From the NCBI GenBank assembly GCA_003452695.1, contig DMNP01000241.1, forward strand, positions 1 to 7,872: a stretch of DNA of 7,872 nucleotides, read 5' to 3'. Position 1 is the first letter of the stretch, and each line of letters begins with the position of its first letter. Below the pieces are notes generated by a model, which was given only the letters and a program-made list of their open reading frames with translations, was not told the origin of the DNA and did no database searches. Source of the DNA: Eggerthellaceae bacterium. Lineage in GTDB: Bacteria > Actinomycetota > Coriobacteriia > Coriobacteriales > Eggerthellaceae. Position numbers and translations under genes: made by a program. Shown here in pieces: positions 1 through 6,034 of this stretch.

Positions 1-301
<301 letters not shown>

Positions 302-389
302 TCACAGGTGATGGCGGGTTTCCGCAACCTGCGCTCGACTGGGCCCCTGCCCCGCCTGCGCGTTTGCGTGAAAACCGCCGGGTTTGCGC

Positions 390-677
390 TTATTCGCAGA
401 TGGCGTAGATGTCGTCGGCACGCAGGATGAGCACGTCCTCGCCGTCGTAGGTGACCTCGGTTCCGCCGTACTTGCCGAAGATGACCTTGTCGCCTGCCTT
501 CACGGGAACGGGAACCTTGTTGCCGTCCTTGTCCAGCTTGCCTTCGCCCACGGCGACGACGATGCCGGTCGTCGGCTTTTCCTTCGTCTCGCTCGCCAGG
601 TACAGACCGGATGCGGTCTGGGCCTCGACTTCGTCAGCTTTGACGATCACGCGATCGCCCAACGGTTTCAGAGCCAT
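390..677 (-). CDS. groES: Co-chaperonin GroES
   Basis: 10 kDa heptameric lid of the GroEL chamber. The 95-residue product is the normal length for the family. Seen directly: the N-terminal PLGDRVIVK strand, the mobile-loop region (about residues 17-34, TASGLYLASETKEKPTTG) that contacts GroEL, the GKYGGTEV segment and the C-terminal ILRADDIYAI. The start codon at 677 is preceded by AAAGGAAGG (rc of 686-694) at 8-nt spacing. It is the first gene of groES-groEL, transcribed leftward from a promoter behind a CIRCE operator. Nothing is unusual in the protein. Confidence 0.98.
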   Translation of the reverse strand: MALKPLGDRVIVKADEVEAQTASGLYLASETKEKPTTGIVVAVGEGKLDKDGNKVPVPVKAGDKVIFGKYGGTEVTYDGEDVLILRADDIYAICE

Positions 678-726
678 TGCTGTAGCCTTCCTTTCAACAT
701 GGTGCCAATCGTAGCCTTGTTTCGGT

Positions 727-753
727 TTAGCACTCAGCCCCGCCGAGTGCTAA
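727..753. promoter_or_regulatory. CIRCE operator (HrcA binding site)
   Basis: A perfect match to the CIRCE consensus: TTAGCACTC (727-735), a 9-base spacer, then GAGTGCTAA (745-753). Both arms are exact and inverted. CIRCE is bound by the heat-shock repressor HrcA, whose activity is tied to GroEL availability. Its location 49 bases upstream of the groES start, just downstream of a -10-like hexamer, is the classic position for repressing groESL. hrcA itself is not in this window. Confidence 0.97.
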
Positions 754-762
754 CAGCTACGT

Positions 763-768
763 ACTATA
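763..768 (-). promoter_or_regulatory. Probable -10 element of the groESL promoter
   Basis: On the minus strand the hexamer TATAGT (five of six to TATAAT) lies 9 bases upstream of the CIRCE element, so the transcript would begin in or at the edge of CIRCE, as in other HrcA-controlled operons. No good -35 hexamer stands at 16-18 bases spacing: the sequence there is GC-rich. The -10 call therefore rests on position and one hexamer only. Confidence 0.6.
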
Positions 769-829
769 GCATGCGAACGCAGGCGTGGGCGAAGTTTACC
801 GAACCGTCACCTTCCCGCCACATATGGGT

Positions 830-862
830 GTTGCCGCCGCTGGCGCGGCCAACGGCGGCAAC
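830..862. terminator. GC-rich hairpin between response regulator and groES (possible terminator)
   Basis: GTTGCCGCCG (830-839) is perfectly complementary to CGGCGGCAAC (853-862). After one mismatch, TGG (841-843) pairs with CCA (849-851), leaving a 5-base loop. This makes a very stable stem on either strand. It lies about 50 bases past the stop codon of the leftward response regulator and before the groES promoter, where a terminator would be expected. No U-tract follows, so it would be a non-canonical terminator or need Rho. An eight-base direct repeat, ACATATGG, sits on either side (820-827 and 873-880). Confidence 0.4.
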
Positions 863-883
863 GGGGGCAGCAACATATGGCTG

Positions 884-907
884 GCCGCCTTTCGCGGAGG
901 GGGCGGC
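884..907. repeat. Short GC inverted repeat just after the response-regulator stop codon
   Basis: GCCGCC (884-889) is complementary to GGCGGC (902-907), with a 12-base loop. It begins 4 bases past the stop codon of the minus-strand response regulator. Together with the larger stem at 830-862 it could help end transcription. No U-tract is present. Confidence 0.3.
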
Positions 908-911
908 GATG

Positions 912-1526
912 CTATTTCAGGTTGGGAACGATGTAGCCGTCGGACACCGCGTGCACGGCAAGTTTCATGATGGAATCGTAGCCGGTCTTCGAAAGGATGG
1001 TGGAAATGCGCCGCTTCACGGTGCCTTCGCTCATGTACAGCTCGTCGGCGATTTCGCGGCGCGATTTGTTTTCGCAGACCAGGCGCAGAATCGATATTTC
1101 CTCTTCGTCCAGGCTTTCCAGCGTGCGGTCGCCCAGCTGCGCCGCGGGGAACGTGGAATAGCCTTCCATAGTGGACCGGATGATGCTGAGCAGCTCGGTT
1201 GTGCCCACGTTCTTGTAAACGAAGCTGTCGGCGCCGGCCGCGTGGGCCTGCTCGATGAAGGTGATTTCCGGAACGCCCGTCATCACGATAACGCGCATGC
1301 CCGGATAGGTGCGCTTGATGTGCGCCGCTGCGGCAATGCCGCTTGCATCGTCTTCGGTGCACACGTCCATGAGCACCAGGTCGGGCTGGACGCGCGCAAC
1401 CACGTCGAGCGCCTCGGTGGCCCGCGACAGCGAAGAGACCGTTTGCATGTCGTCTTGCGAATCGATGGCGATGGCAAGCGATTCCCGCAGCATTGTCTGG
1501 TCTTCGACGAGAACGATGCGAATCAT
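912..1526 (-). CDS. Response regulator transcription factor, NarL/LuxR family (orphan)
   Basis: DNA-binding response regulator of 204 residues. Receiver domain, about residues 1-120: acidic pair E8-D9 in RIVLVEDQ, phospho-acceptor D54 in LVLMDV, conserved T83 in VIVMTG, and K105 in SFVYKN. C-terminal HTH, about 137-200: the LuxR/GerE pattern is recognisable in LDEEEISILRLV, NKSRREIADELYMSEGTVKRR and the following recognition helix. The start at 1526 is chosen because AGGAG (rc of 1532-1536) lies 5 bases upstream and the receiver fold begins at once (MIRIVLVEDQ). An in-frame ATG at 1568 would add 14 residues unlike the family and has no such site. No histidine kinase is adjacent. It is divergent from the MFS exporter gene, which makes that gene a candidate target (inference). 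The inducing signal cannot be told from the sequence. Confidence 0.92.
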   Translation of the reverse strand: MIRIVLVEDQTMLRESLAIAIDSQDDMQTVSSLSRATEALDVVARVQPDLVLMDVCTEDDASGIAAAAHIKRTYPGMRVIVMTGVPEITFIEQAHAAGADSFVYKNVGTTELLSIIRSTMEGYSTFPAAQLGDRTLESLDEEEISILRLVCENKSRREIADELYMSEGTVKRRISTILSKTGYDSIMKLAVHAVSDGYIVPNLK

Positions 1527-1563
1527 TATGGCTCCTAGCGCCCCGAGTCCGATATACGGAATC

Positions 1564-1569
1564 ATCATA
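1564..1569 (-). promoter_or_regulatory. Candidate -10 hexamer for the response regulator gene
   Basis: On the minus strand TATGAT (five of six to TATAAT) lies 37 bases upstream of the chosen start codon. No recognisable -35 is at 16-18 bases spacing. It is the best AT-rich hexamer in this otherwise GC-rich stretch, but the call is weak. Confidence 0.3.
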
Positions 1570-1672
1570 TCATGAAAGGCGCAGCAGGCAGACCACAGAC
1601 AGCGACCAATAAAGCACCGCTGCCAGGTGCGTTCACTCTATGCAGCCAGCCGGGCGGTCGGACAGGAGGGGG

Positions 1673-1711
1673 CGCGTGGACCGTTGCTTGCCGAGACGGT
1701 GAAACCACGCG
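1673..1711. repeat. Inverted repeat upstream of the MFS gene
   Basis: CGCGTGG (1673-1679) pairs with CCACGCG (1705-1711). Directly inside, ACCGT (1680-1684) pairs with ACGGT (1696-1700), with an 11-base loop and a GAAA bulge on the 3' side. In RNA this gives a 12-bp stem with one asymmetric bulge. It lies in the divergent region between the response regulator and the MFS gene, ending 63 bases before the MFS start. It could be a leader hairpin, a terminator for stray transcription or part of an operator. The sequence alone does not decide. Confidence 0.4.
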
Positions 1712-1727
1712 AACGGCCCATTCCGTT
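1712..1727. promoter_or_regulatory. Palindrome, candidate operator in the divergent intergenic region
   Basis: AACGG (1712-1716), six bases, then CCGTT (1723-1727): a 16-bp dyad suited to a dimeric HTH regulator. It directly follows the inverted repeat ending at 1711. It stands 48 bases upstream of the MFS start, in the region shared with the divergent LuxR-type regulator, whose own product is one possible ligand. No close match to a named consensus is claimed. Confidence 0.35.
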
Positions 1728-1774
1728 GTGAGAAAATATGGAAGTCCCAATAACACGACAAGAGGAATGAAGCG

Positions 1775-3166
1775 GTGCAACCCCAGAGAAAGCCCGAAGG
1801 AGCAAACGAAAGACTGGGCCTGATATTGGCCACGTACCTCGTGGGCCTGCTCATCGGCGGGCTCTACGTGGGCATGGTGTCGCCGGCGCGCACGGTCGTG
1901 CAAGCCGACTTCGGCATCGACGGCACGGTGGGCATTTGGATGATCAACATCTACACGCTGTTCTACGCCGCGCTCATTCCCATCATCGGCAAGCTCGCCG
2001 ACCGGCGCGGGCGCAAGCGCGTGTTCACGGCCTGCGTGGGCATCTTCTGCATCGGCGCCGTCGCCTGCGGGCTGTCGAAGACGTTCGGCGGATTCGGCCT
2101 GCTGCTTTTCGGGCGCGTATTGCAAGCGGCAGGCGCCGGTGGCATGCTGCCGGTGGCCAATGCCGAAATCGGCGCCACCTTCCCCGACGATAAACGCGGC
2201 ATGGCGCTTGGCATCGCGGCGGTGACCGGCGGCGTCTCCAACGTGCTGGGCGCCGTCGTGGGAAGCGCCATCGTGGGAGCGCTCGGACTCGAGAACTGGC
2301 CGGCGATGTTCTACCTGTGCGTGCCGTTCTGCATCGCGGTCATCGTGGTTGCCACGGCGCTGTTGCCCGATAGCAAGGTGGACGAATCGCATGGGAAGAT
2401 GGACGTGGCAGGCTCCATCCTGTTCGCGCTGTTCGTGCTCTTGCTGCTTTTGGGCGCGAAGGACATCGACTTCACCGCGCCGGCCCAATCGCTCGCCCAG
2501 CCCACGACATGGGGCCCGCTCGTCGGGGCCGCCGCAGCCGTCGTCGCATTCAGGGCGGTCGAGCGGCGCGCGGCCGACCCCGTGTTCCACCTCGAGTACT
2601 TCCACAGCCGCCCCATCGTCGTCACGATGGTGGTGTCGTTTTTCATCGGCTGCTTCGTCATATCGCTCGTGCTCGTGCCCGAGCTGGCCGAATACGCCAT
2701 GGGCGACCCCATCGGCTCGGGAGGGTTCTACGTGCTGGCCATCGGATTGCCCTCGTTCGTCCTTACGCCGATGGCGGGCAAGCTCATCGACAAGCTGGGG
2801 CCGAAAGCGGTGCTCGTCACCGGGCTTGCAATATCGAGCGCAGGCCTCGTGCACCTGGCGCTCGTCGCCGTGGCGGCGCCGTGTTTCGCCACGCTCGTCG
2901 CGGGGCTCGTCATCGTGGGCGCCGGCATGGGTATGTCGATGGGAGCGCCCACCAACTACATGATCCTGGAGAACACAGACAAGGCCGAAAGCTCGTCGGC
3001 CATCGCCACCATCACGCTCATCCGCCAGATAGGCACCTCGATTGCACCGGCCATCTATGTGGGCCTCATCGCCTCGACGCCCGGGCTCGCCGGCTACCAG
3101 CACATGCTGCTGTGCGTGGCGCTGTTCAACCTGTGCGCGCTCGTCACGATGCTCTTCTACAAATAA
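1775..3166 (+). CDS. MFS transporter, DHA2 (EmrB/QacA-like) drug:H+ antiporter family
   Basis: Predicted inner-membrane proton-driven exporter of 463 residues, probably with 14 membrane helices as is usual for DHA2; the substrate cannot be deduced. Seen directly: a first hydrophobic helix at about 14-36; MFS motif A GKLADRRGRKR (72-82) in loop 2-3; motif B-like FGRVLQAAGAGG (112-123) with the conserved Arg at 114; and a TM5 region (about 147-172) followed by NWPAMFYLCVPF (174-185), the counterpart of the W-R-x-F-x-x-N-x-P segment of DHA2 proteins. A weaker motif A copy, GKLIDKLGPK (335-344), opens the second half. The usual Gly-Pro of motif C is replaced (NVLGAVVG). The start is GTG at 1775, with AGAGGA at 1761-1766 (8-nt spacing). 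The gene is monocistronic as far as seen and divergent from the LuxR-type regulator. No terminator is visible right after the stop. Confidence 0.88.
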   Translation: MQPQRKPEGANERLGLILATYLVGLLIGGLYVGMVSPARTVVQADFGIDGTVGIWMINIYTLFYAALIPIIGKLADRRGRKRVFTACVGIFCIGAVACGLSKTFGGFGLLLFGRVLQAAGAGGMLPVANAEIGATFPDDKRGMALGIAAVTGGVSNVLGAVVGSAIVGALGLENWPAMFYLCVPFCIAVIVVATALLPDSKVDESHGKMDVAGSILFALFVLLLLLGAKDIDFTAPAQSLAQPTTWGPLVGAAAAVVAFRAVERRAADPVFHLEYFHSRPIVVTMVVSFFIGCFVISLVLVPELAEYAMGDPIGSGGFYVLAIGLPSFVLTPMAGKLIDKLGPKAVLVTGLAISSAGLVHLALVAVAAPCFATLVAGLVIVGAGMGMSMGAPTNYMILENTDKAESSSAIATITLIRQIGTSIAPAIYVGLIASTPGLAGYQHMLLCVALFNLCALVTMLFYK

Positions 3167-3396
3167 TACGTTCCATCGGGCAGCAGCGCCTTAAAGCCGA
3201 CGAAGTCGTAGCCCTTGCGCGTGAACTTGTTCTTGTCGTGAGGCATCTTCTCTTCGTTGGCCAGGTAGTTGTTGTCATCCATCGTCCCCGTCCCGCCGTT
3301 CGGGTCGTAGTTGATGTTGTAGGAAGGAATCTTCTCGTATTCCGGCGTGAAGACGATGTTGCCCAGGGGCGGTTCTGCGAGCGCAATTCCTGGCAT
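3157..3396 (-). pseudogene. Fragment of an InlB B-repeat (Listeria-Bacteroides repeat) surface protein
   Basis: A 79-codon minus-strand reading frame. Its middle, YNINYDPNGGTGTMDDNNYL through NKFTRKGYDFVGF, matches the pattern of the InlB B-repeat / Listeria-Bacteroides repeat: a Y-x-I-x-Y-x-x-N-G-G-x-G start and F-x-x-x-G-Y-x-F-x-G-(W/F) end. These modules occur, usually in many copies, in large secreted or wall-anchored proteins. Here only one repeat is present, with no signal peptide, no anchor and no clear ribosome-binding site before the ATG at 3396. An in-frame stop lies two codons upstream. The stop codon (3157-3159) lies inside the last codons of the convergent MFS gene, so the repeat breaks off there. 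It reads best as a remnant of a deleted adhesin-like gene. A small expressed protein is possible but unlikely. Confidence 0.65.
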
Positions 3397-3568
3397 ATGC
3401 TACAGCGAAGCCGAAGCCAAGCCCGAATCCCCTCTTCCCGCCGCTGCCGAATGGCCCGCGCCACGCTGGGCAAGCACTCATCAATGCTGACGAACTCAGG
3501 CCCCGCCTGGCAAGCGCGAAGCGCGTCGCCAAGCAGGGCCTGAGACAGCATGGCTAATCGGCGCTCGT
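3397..3568 (-). other. Non-coding or degenerate stretch, possible gene remnant
   Basis: No intact gene is recognised between the InlB-type fragment and the reductase gene. One minus-strand frame from ATG 3551 stays open with a strong G/C bias at third positions for about 50 codons (LSQALLGDALRACQ, then EFVSIDECLPSVARAIRQRR) and then runs into frames that clash with the InlB-type fragment. I do not recognise the peptide. It has no clear ribosome-binding site and its first third is the inverted repeat at 3495-3544. It may be debris of the same lost gene or an intergenic repeat element. Confidence 0.3.
3495..3544. terminator. 50-nt imperfect inverted repeat between convergent genes
   Basis: CTCAGGCCC (3495-3503) is perfectly complementary to GGGCCTGAG (3536-3544). 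The inner parts continue to pair (GC, TGGC and finally GCGC/GCGC around a GAA loop), broken by three mismatches and a bulge, so about 20 base pairs form one long hairpin. It starts 24 bases past the stop codon of the minus-strand reductase gene. The MFS gene reads toward it from the other side, so it could stop both transcripts. There is no U-tract. A palindromic repeat of REP type is an alternative: counting copies in the genome would tell. Confidence 0.5.
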
Positions 3569-5230
3569 CTAGGCTTCCAGATAGTCCAGAAGTTCTGGAA
3601 GGGTCTTCTTGCCGAAGCTGACCTTCGCGCCGTCGTTGACCACAAGGCACGGAACGCTCATCACATTGTACGCATCCTTCAGTCCGGGGAAATGCGCTAT
3701 GTCGTACACGTCTGCAGCAACGTTGGCATTGTCAGCTGCGATGCGCTGTGCCGCCGTAACCAACTCTGGACACATCGTGCACGAAAGCCCCACCAGCACC
3801 TGCATCTTCACGGGTCGCGCAATGGCAGCGATGCGGGACCGGTCGGCATCGTCGATGGGCTGCCCGGGACCGGCTGCGTTGTACAGGCCAAGCACGAAAG
3901 ACGTGAACTCGTGCCCTCCCGGCACGCCATGGAAGGCAAGCCCCGTTGCTTCGCCTCCGGTGCGGCAGATTTCGACATAGGGCAGCTGGTCTGCATCGTC
4001 TGCTGCCGTATCTGCTTCCTCGAGGGAAATCTTGTCCGTAAGCGATGAGAGCTCGTGAGCGTAGGCGCGCAATTCGGAGGAAACGGGCCTGCCGTCCAAG
4101 TGCAGGCGCAGCACCAGGGCGCTCTCCATGCGCCCGAACACGGTATTCAGCTGCGCCACCATATCTTCCGTGAAGAGCGCCCCGCCACCGGCGCTCCCCG
4201 CGCTTGCGTCATCGCTCTTGGCAGCTGCGCCCTTGGCAGCAACCGGGGCATCCGGCACGGTAACCTGCGGGACGATGCCGACAGTCTCCTGCATCTGCTT
4301 TATGTAGCGCTCCATCTCCGTCGCCGTCGTCGCCGCCTCGCCCACCGCAGTCGCCACTTGGCGCAGCGGTTTCACGCAAACGTCGCCTGCCGCATACAGG
4401 CCGGGGCACGTGGTTGCCTGATGGTCGTCGGTAAGGATGTAGCCCGCCTCGTTCGTCTCCGCTATGCCCGAAACGAGCTGCGTTGCAGGCGCATAGCCCG
4501 CGAACACGAACACGCCGAACGTATCGCCGTCCGCGGCCCGATACGTCTCTTGTTCCCCTGTCTTGGTGTTCTCCAGCACAAGCGAGCGCAAGGCAGCATC
4601 GCCTGCTACCGACGCGATGCGCGTGTTGTAGCGCACATCGATCTTCGGGTGGTTCTTCGCCGCCTCGGAAGCGGACGGTGCGCAGGAGAAATCCTCCTTG
4701 CGCACGACGATCGTCACATGGCTTGCATACTTCGTAAGGAACACGGCTTCCTCGGCCGCAGCGAAGCCGCCACCCACCACGAACACCTGCTTGTCGGTGA
4801 AGAACTCGCCATCGCATGTGGCGCAATACGCAACCCCATGACCCTGGAACTCCCCTTCCCCCTCGAAGCCGGCTTTGCGCGGAGACGCCCCCGTGGCAAG
4901 CAGCACGGCATAGCAATCGAGCGTGCCCTTGCTCGTCTTCACCTGTTTAACATCGCCGCCCATCTCGAGCGCGGTAACCTCTGCAAGCAGAAATTCCGCC
5001 CCGAAGGACTCGGCCTGCTTGCGCATGGTTTCGGTAAGTTCAGCGCCCGACGTAGAGAACACGCCGGGATAGTTCACCACTTCGTCGGTGATGGTTATCT
5101 GCCCGCCAAAGCGGTCCTTTTCCACCACCAGCACGCGATAGCGCGCGCGTGCAAGATACAGGGCTGCGGTAAGGCCCGCCGGGCCACCGCCTATGATGAC
5201 CGCATCGTAGAGCTTCGCTGCATCGGTCAT
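3569..5230 (-). CDS. AhpF-like flavoprotein disulfide reductase (thioredoxin reductase domain plus C-terminal AhpF-N-like domain)
   Basis: Predicted NAD(P)H-dependent FAD reductase of 553 residues that would regenerate AhpC. Residues 1-315 are a thioredoxin reductase: FAD motif GGGPAG (14-19), redox-active CATC (136-139), pyridine-nucleotide motif GGGFAAAEEA (153-162) and CPGLYAAGDV (275-284). An Ala/Gly-rich linker (about 320-350) follows. Residues 351-553 look like the double-thioredoxin-fold domain of AhpF: a first half without CxxC, then SCTMCPEL (483-490) and a cis-Pro segment VMSVPCLV (523-530). In classical AhpF this domain is N-terminal. I recall an 'AhpF homolog' family of about 555 residues found beside ahpC in genomes lacking true AhpF, which fits. 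The start at 5230 is chosen for AAGGAGG (rc of 5236-5242) at 5-nt spacing. The in-frame extension to 5338 runs through a terminator. The TrxR-type NADPH-specific HRRxxR motif is absent (VVRKEDFSC), so NADH may be the donor (inference). Confidence 0.9.
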   Translation of the reverse strand: MTDAAKLYDAVIIGGGPAGLTAALYLARARYRVLVVEKDRFGGQITITDEVVNYPGVFSTSGAELTETMRKQAESFGAEFLLAEVTALEMGGDVKQVKTSKGTLDCYAVLLATGASPRKAGFEGEGEFQGHGVAYCATCDGEFFTDKQVFVVGGGFAAAEEAVFLTKYASHVTIVVRKEDFSCAPSASEAAKNHPKIDVRYNTRIASVAGDAALRSLVLENTKTGEQETYRAADGDTFGVFVFAGYAPATQLVSGIAETNEAGYILTDDHQATTCPGLYAAGDVCVKPLRQVATAVGEAATTATEMERYIKQMQETVGIVPQVTVPDAPVAAKGAAAKSDDASAGSAGGGALFTEDMVAQLNTVFGRMESALVLRLHLDGRPVSSELRAYAHELSSLTDKISLEEADTAADDADQLPYVEICRTGGEATGLAFHGVPGGHEFTSFVLGLYNAAGPGQPIDDADRSRIAAIARPVKMQVLVGLSCTMCPELVTAAQRIAADNANVAADVYDIAHFPGLKDAYNVMSVPCLVVNDGAKVSFGKKTLPELLDYLEA

Positions 5231-5306
5231 GCTGGCCTCCTTTTCCTCGTAAGCCATGGCCGAGGTGTCCCGCTCCCCGCCATGCCGCAATTTGGTTCCG
5301 CATAGG

Positions 5307-5353
5307 AAAAGGCACCCCGCACCTCGCGCTGAACGCAACAGGAGGGGGTGCCT
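5307..5353 (-). terminator. Intrinsic terminator downstream of ahpC
   Basis: On the minus strand AGGCACCCC (rc of 5345-5353) pairs with GGGGTGCCT (rc of 5310-5318), followed at once by more T residues (TTTT at 5307-5310, then CC). It lies 56 bases past the ahpC stop codon and 77 bases before the reductase start. The 26-base loop is large and the U-run short, so some readthrough into the reductase gene is likely. I see no good promoter between it and the reductase. Confidence 0.7.
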
Positions 5354-5408
5354 GCCCTACACGCCATAGCCGTCGAGCATCCAGCAGCTTGCGCTGCGAT
5401 TGCCGTCC

Positions 5409-5972
5409 CTACAGAGCGCCCACCAAATCCAGGCTGGGCGCCAACGTATCGGCACCGGGCTGCCACTTGGCCGGGCATACCTGGTCGCCGTGCTCTGCAA
5501 CGAACTGGGCAGCCTGCAGCAAGCGGAGCAGCTCGTCGGCATTACGGCCGACGCCGCCCGCGTTCACCTGATAGACCTGGATAACGCCTTCCGGATTCAC
5601 GATGAATGCGCCGCGCTCGGCCTGGCCGGCACCCTCGATAAGCACCTCGAAATCCTTGGAGAGGACATGCGCCGGATCTGCGAGCATCGGATACTCGACC
5701 TTTCCGATGCGCTCGGACGTCTCATGCCACGCCTTGTGCGTGAAATGGGAATCCGTGGAAACCGAATACACCTCGGCTCCGGCAGCCTTGAAACCCTCGT
5801 AGTTGTTCTGCAGGTCCTCGAGCTCCGTCGGGCAGACGAACGTGAAGTCTGCCGGATAGAAGAAGAAGATGCTCCACTTGCCGAGCACGTCCTGTTTCGT
5901 AACGGTCTTGAAGTCGCCGTCAACGTAGGCCTGCACTGCGAAATCGCCGATTTCCTTACCGATCATGGACAT
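5409..5972 (-). CDS. ahpC: Alkyl hydroperoxide reductase subunit C, typical 2-Cys peroxiredoxin
   Basis: Cytosolic peroxidase that reduces H2O2 and organic hydroperoxides. Its 187 residues are the standard length. Seen directly: peroxidatic Cys47 in YPADFTFVCPTELE (39-52) with T44 of the active-site PxxxTxxC, the active-site Arg near 120 in GQAERGAFIV, and the resolving Cys166 in HGDQVCPAKW (161-170). These match the E. coli-type C46/C165 arrangement. The start at 5972 has AAAGGA (rc of 5981-5986) at 8-nt spacing; the second in-frame ATG (5966) is further away. The gene is divergent from perR with a shared operator and lies upstream of its likely reductase on the same strand, separated by a terminator. 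This layout suggests peroxide-inducible expression with lower output of the reductase. Confidence 0.98.
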   Translation of the reverse strand: MSMIGKEIGDFAVQAYVDGDFKTVTKQDVLGKWSIFFFYPADFTFVCPTELEDLQNNYEGFKAAGAEVYSVSTDSHFTHKAWHETSERIGKVEYPMLADPAHVLSKDFEVLIEGAGQAERGAFIVNPEGVIQVYQVNAGGVGRNADELLRLLQAAQFVAEHGDQVCPAKWQPGADTLAPSLDLVGAL

Positions 5973-6005
5973 AGTAGAAATCCTTTCTGTAGCTTGATTT
6001 TCTTA

Positions 6006-6034
6006 TTGAGAACGATTATCATTATCGATAAAGA
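6006..6034 (+). promoter_or_regulatory. Candidate perR promoter
   Basis: TTGAGA (6006-6011, five of six to TTGACA), a 17-base spacer, then TAAAGA (6029-6034, three of six to TATAAT). The spacer is almost exactly the Fur/PerR box, which fits autorepression of perR. The -10 is weak, and the resulting leader would be about 105 bases, so another promoter further right is possible. Confidence 0.4.
6008..6026. promoter_or_regulatory. Fur/PerR-family operator between ahpC and perR
   Basis: Bases 6008-6026 match the classical 19-bp Fur box (GATAATGATAATCATTATC) at 16 of 19 positions; they differ at the third, sixth and tenth bases. Fur and PerR boxes are close relatives, and the adjacent regulator has PerR-like residues, so PerR is the likely ligand. 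The site overlaps the -10 hexamer of the ahpC promoter on the minus strand and lies between the candidate -35 and -10 for perR on the plus strand, so one bound dimer could shut off both. Confidence 0.85.

Noticed and set aside
384..1538. Long plus-strand frame across groES and the response regulator
   Set aside because: It lies antisense to two clearly recognised genes; a GC-rich shadow frame.
1565..3103. 512-codon minus-strand frame across the MFS gene
   Set aside because: His/Arg/Asp-rich composition typical of antisense shadows in GC-rich genes, and the plus strand encodes a clear MFS protein.
3495..3568. CRISPR array or attachment site in the 3167-3568 gap
   Set aside because: No regularly spaced repeats, no tRNA and no integrase nearby; only a single dyad.
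4055..5305. 416-codon plus-strand frame opposite the reductase
   Set aside because: Antisense shadow; no recognisable motifs, while the minus strand carries FAD and CxxC motifs.
5231..5338. N-terminal extension of the reductase to an ATG at 5338
   Set aside because: It would run through the ahpC terminator, has no family resemblance, and the inner ATG at 5230 has a perfect AAGGAGG at 5-base spacing.
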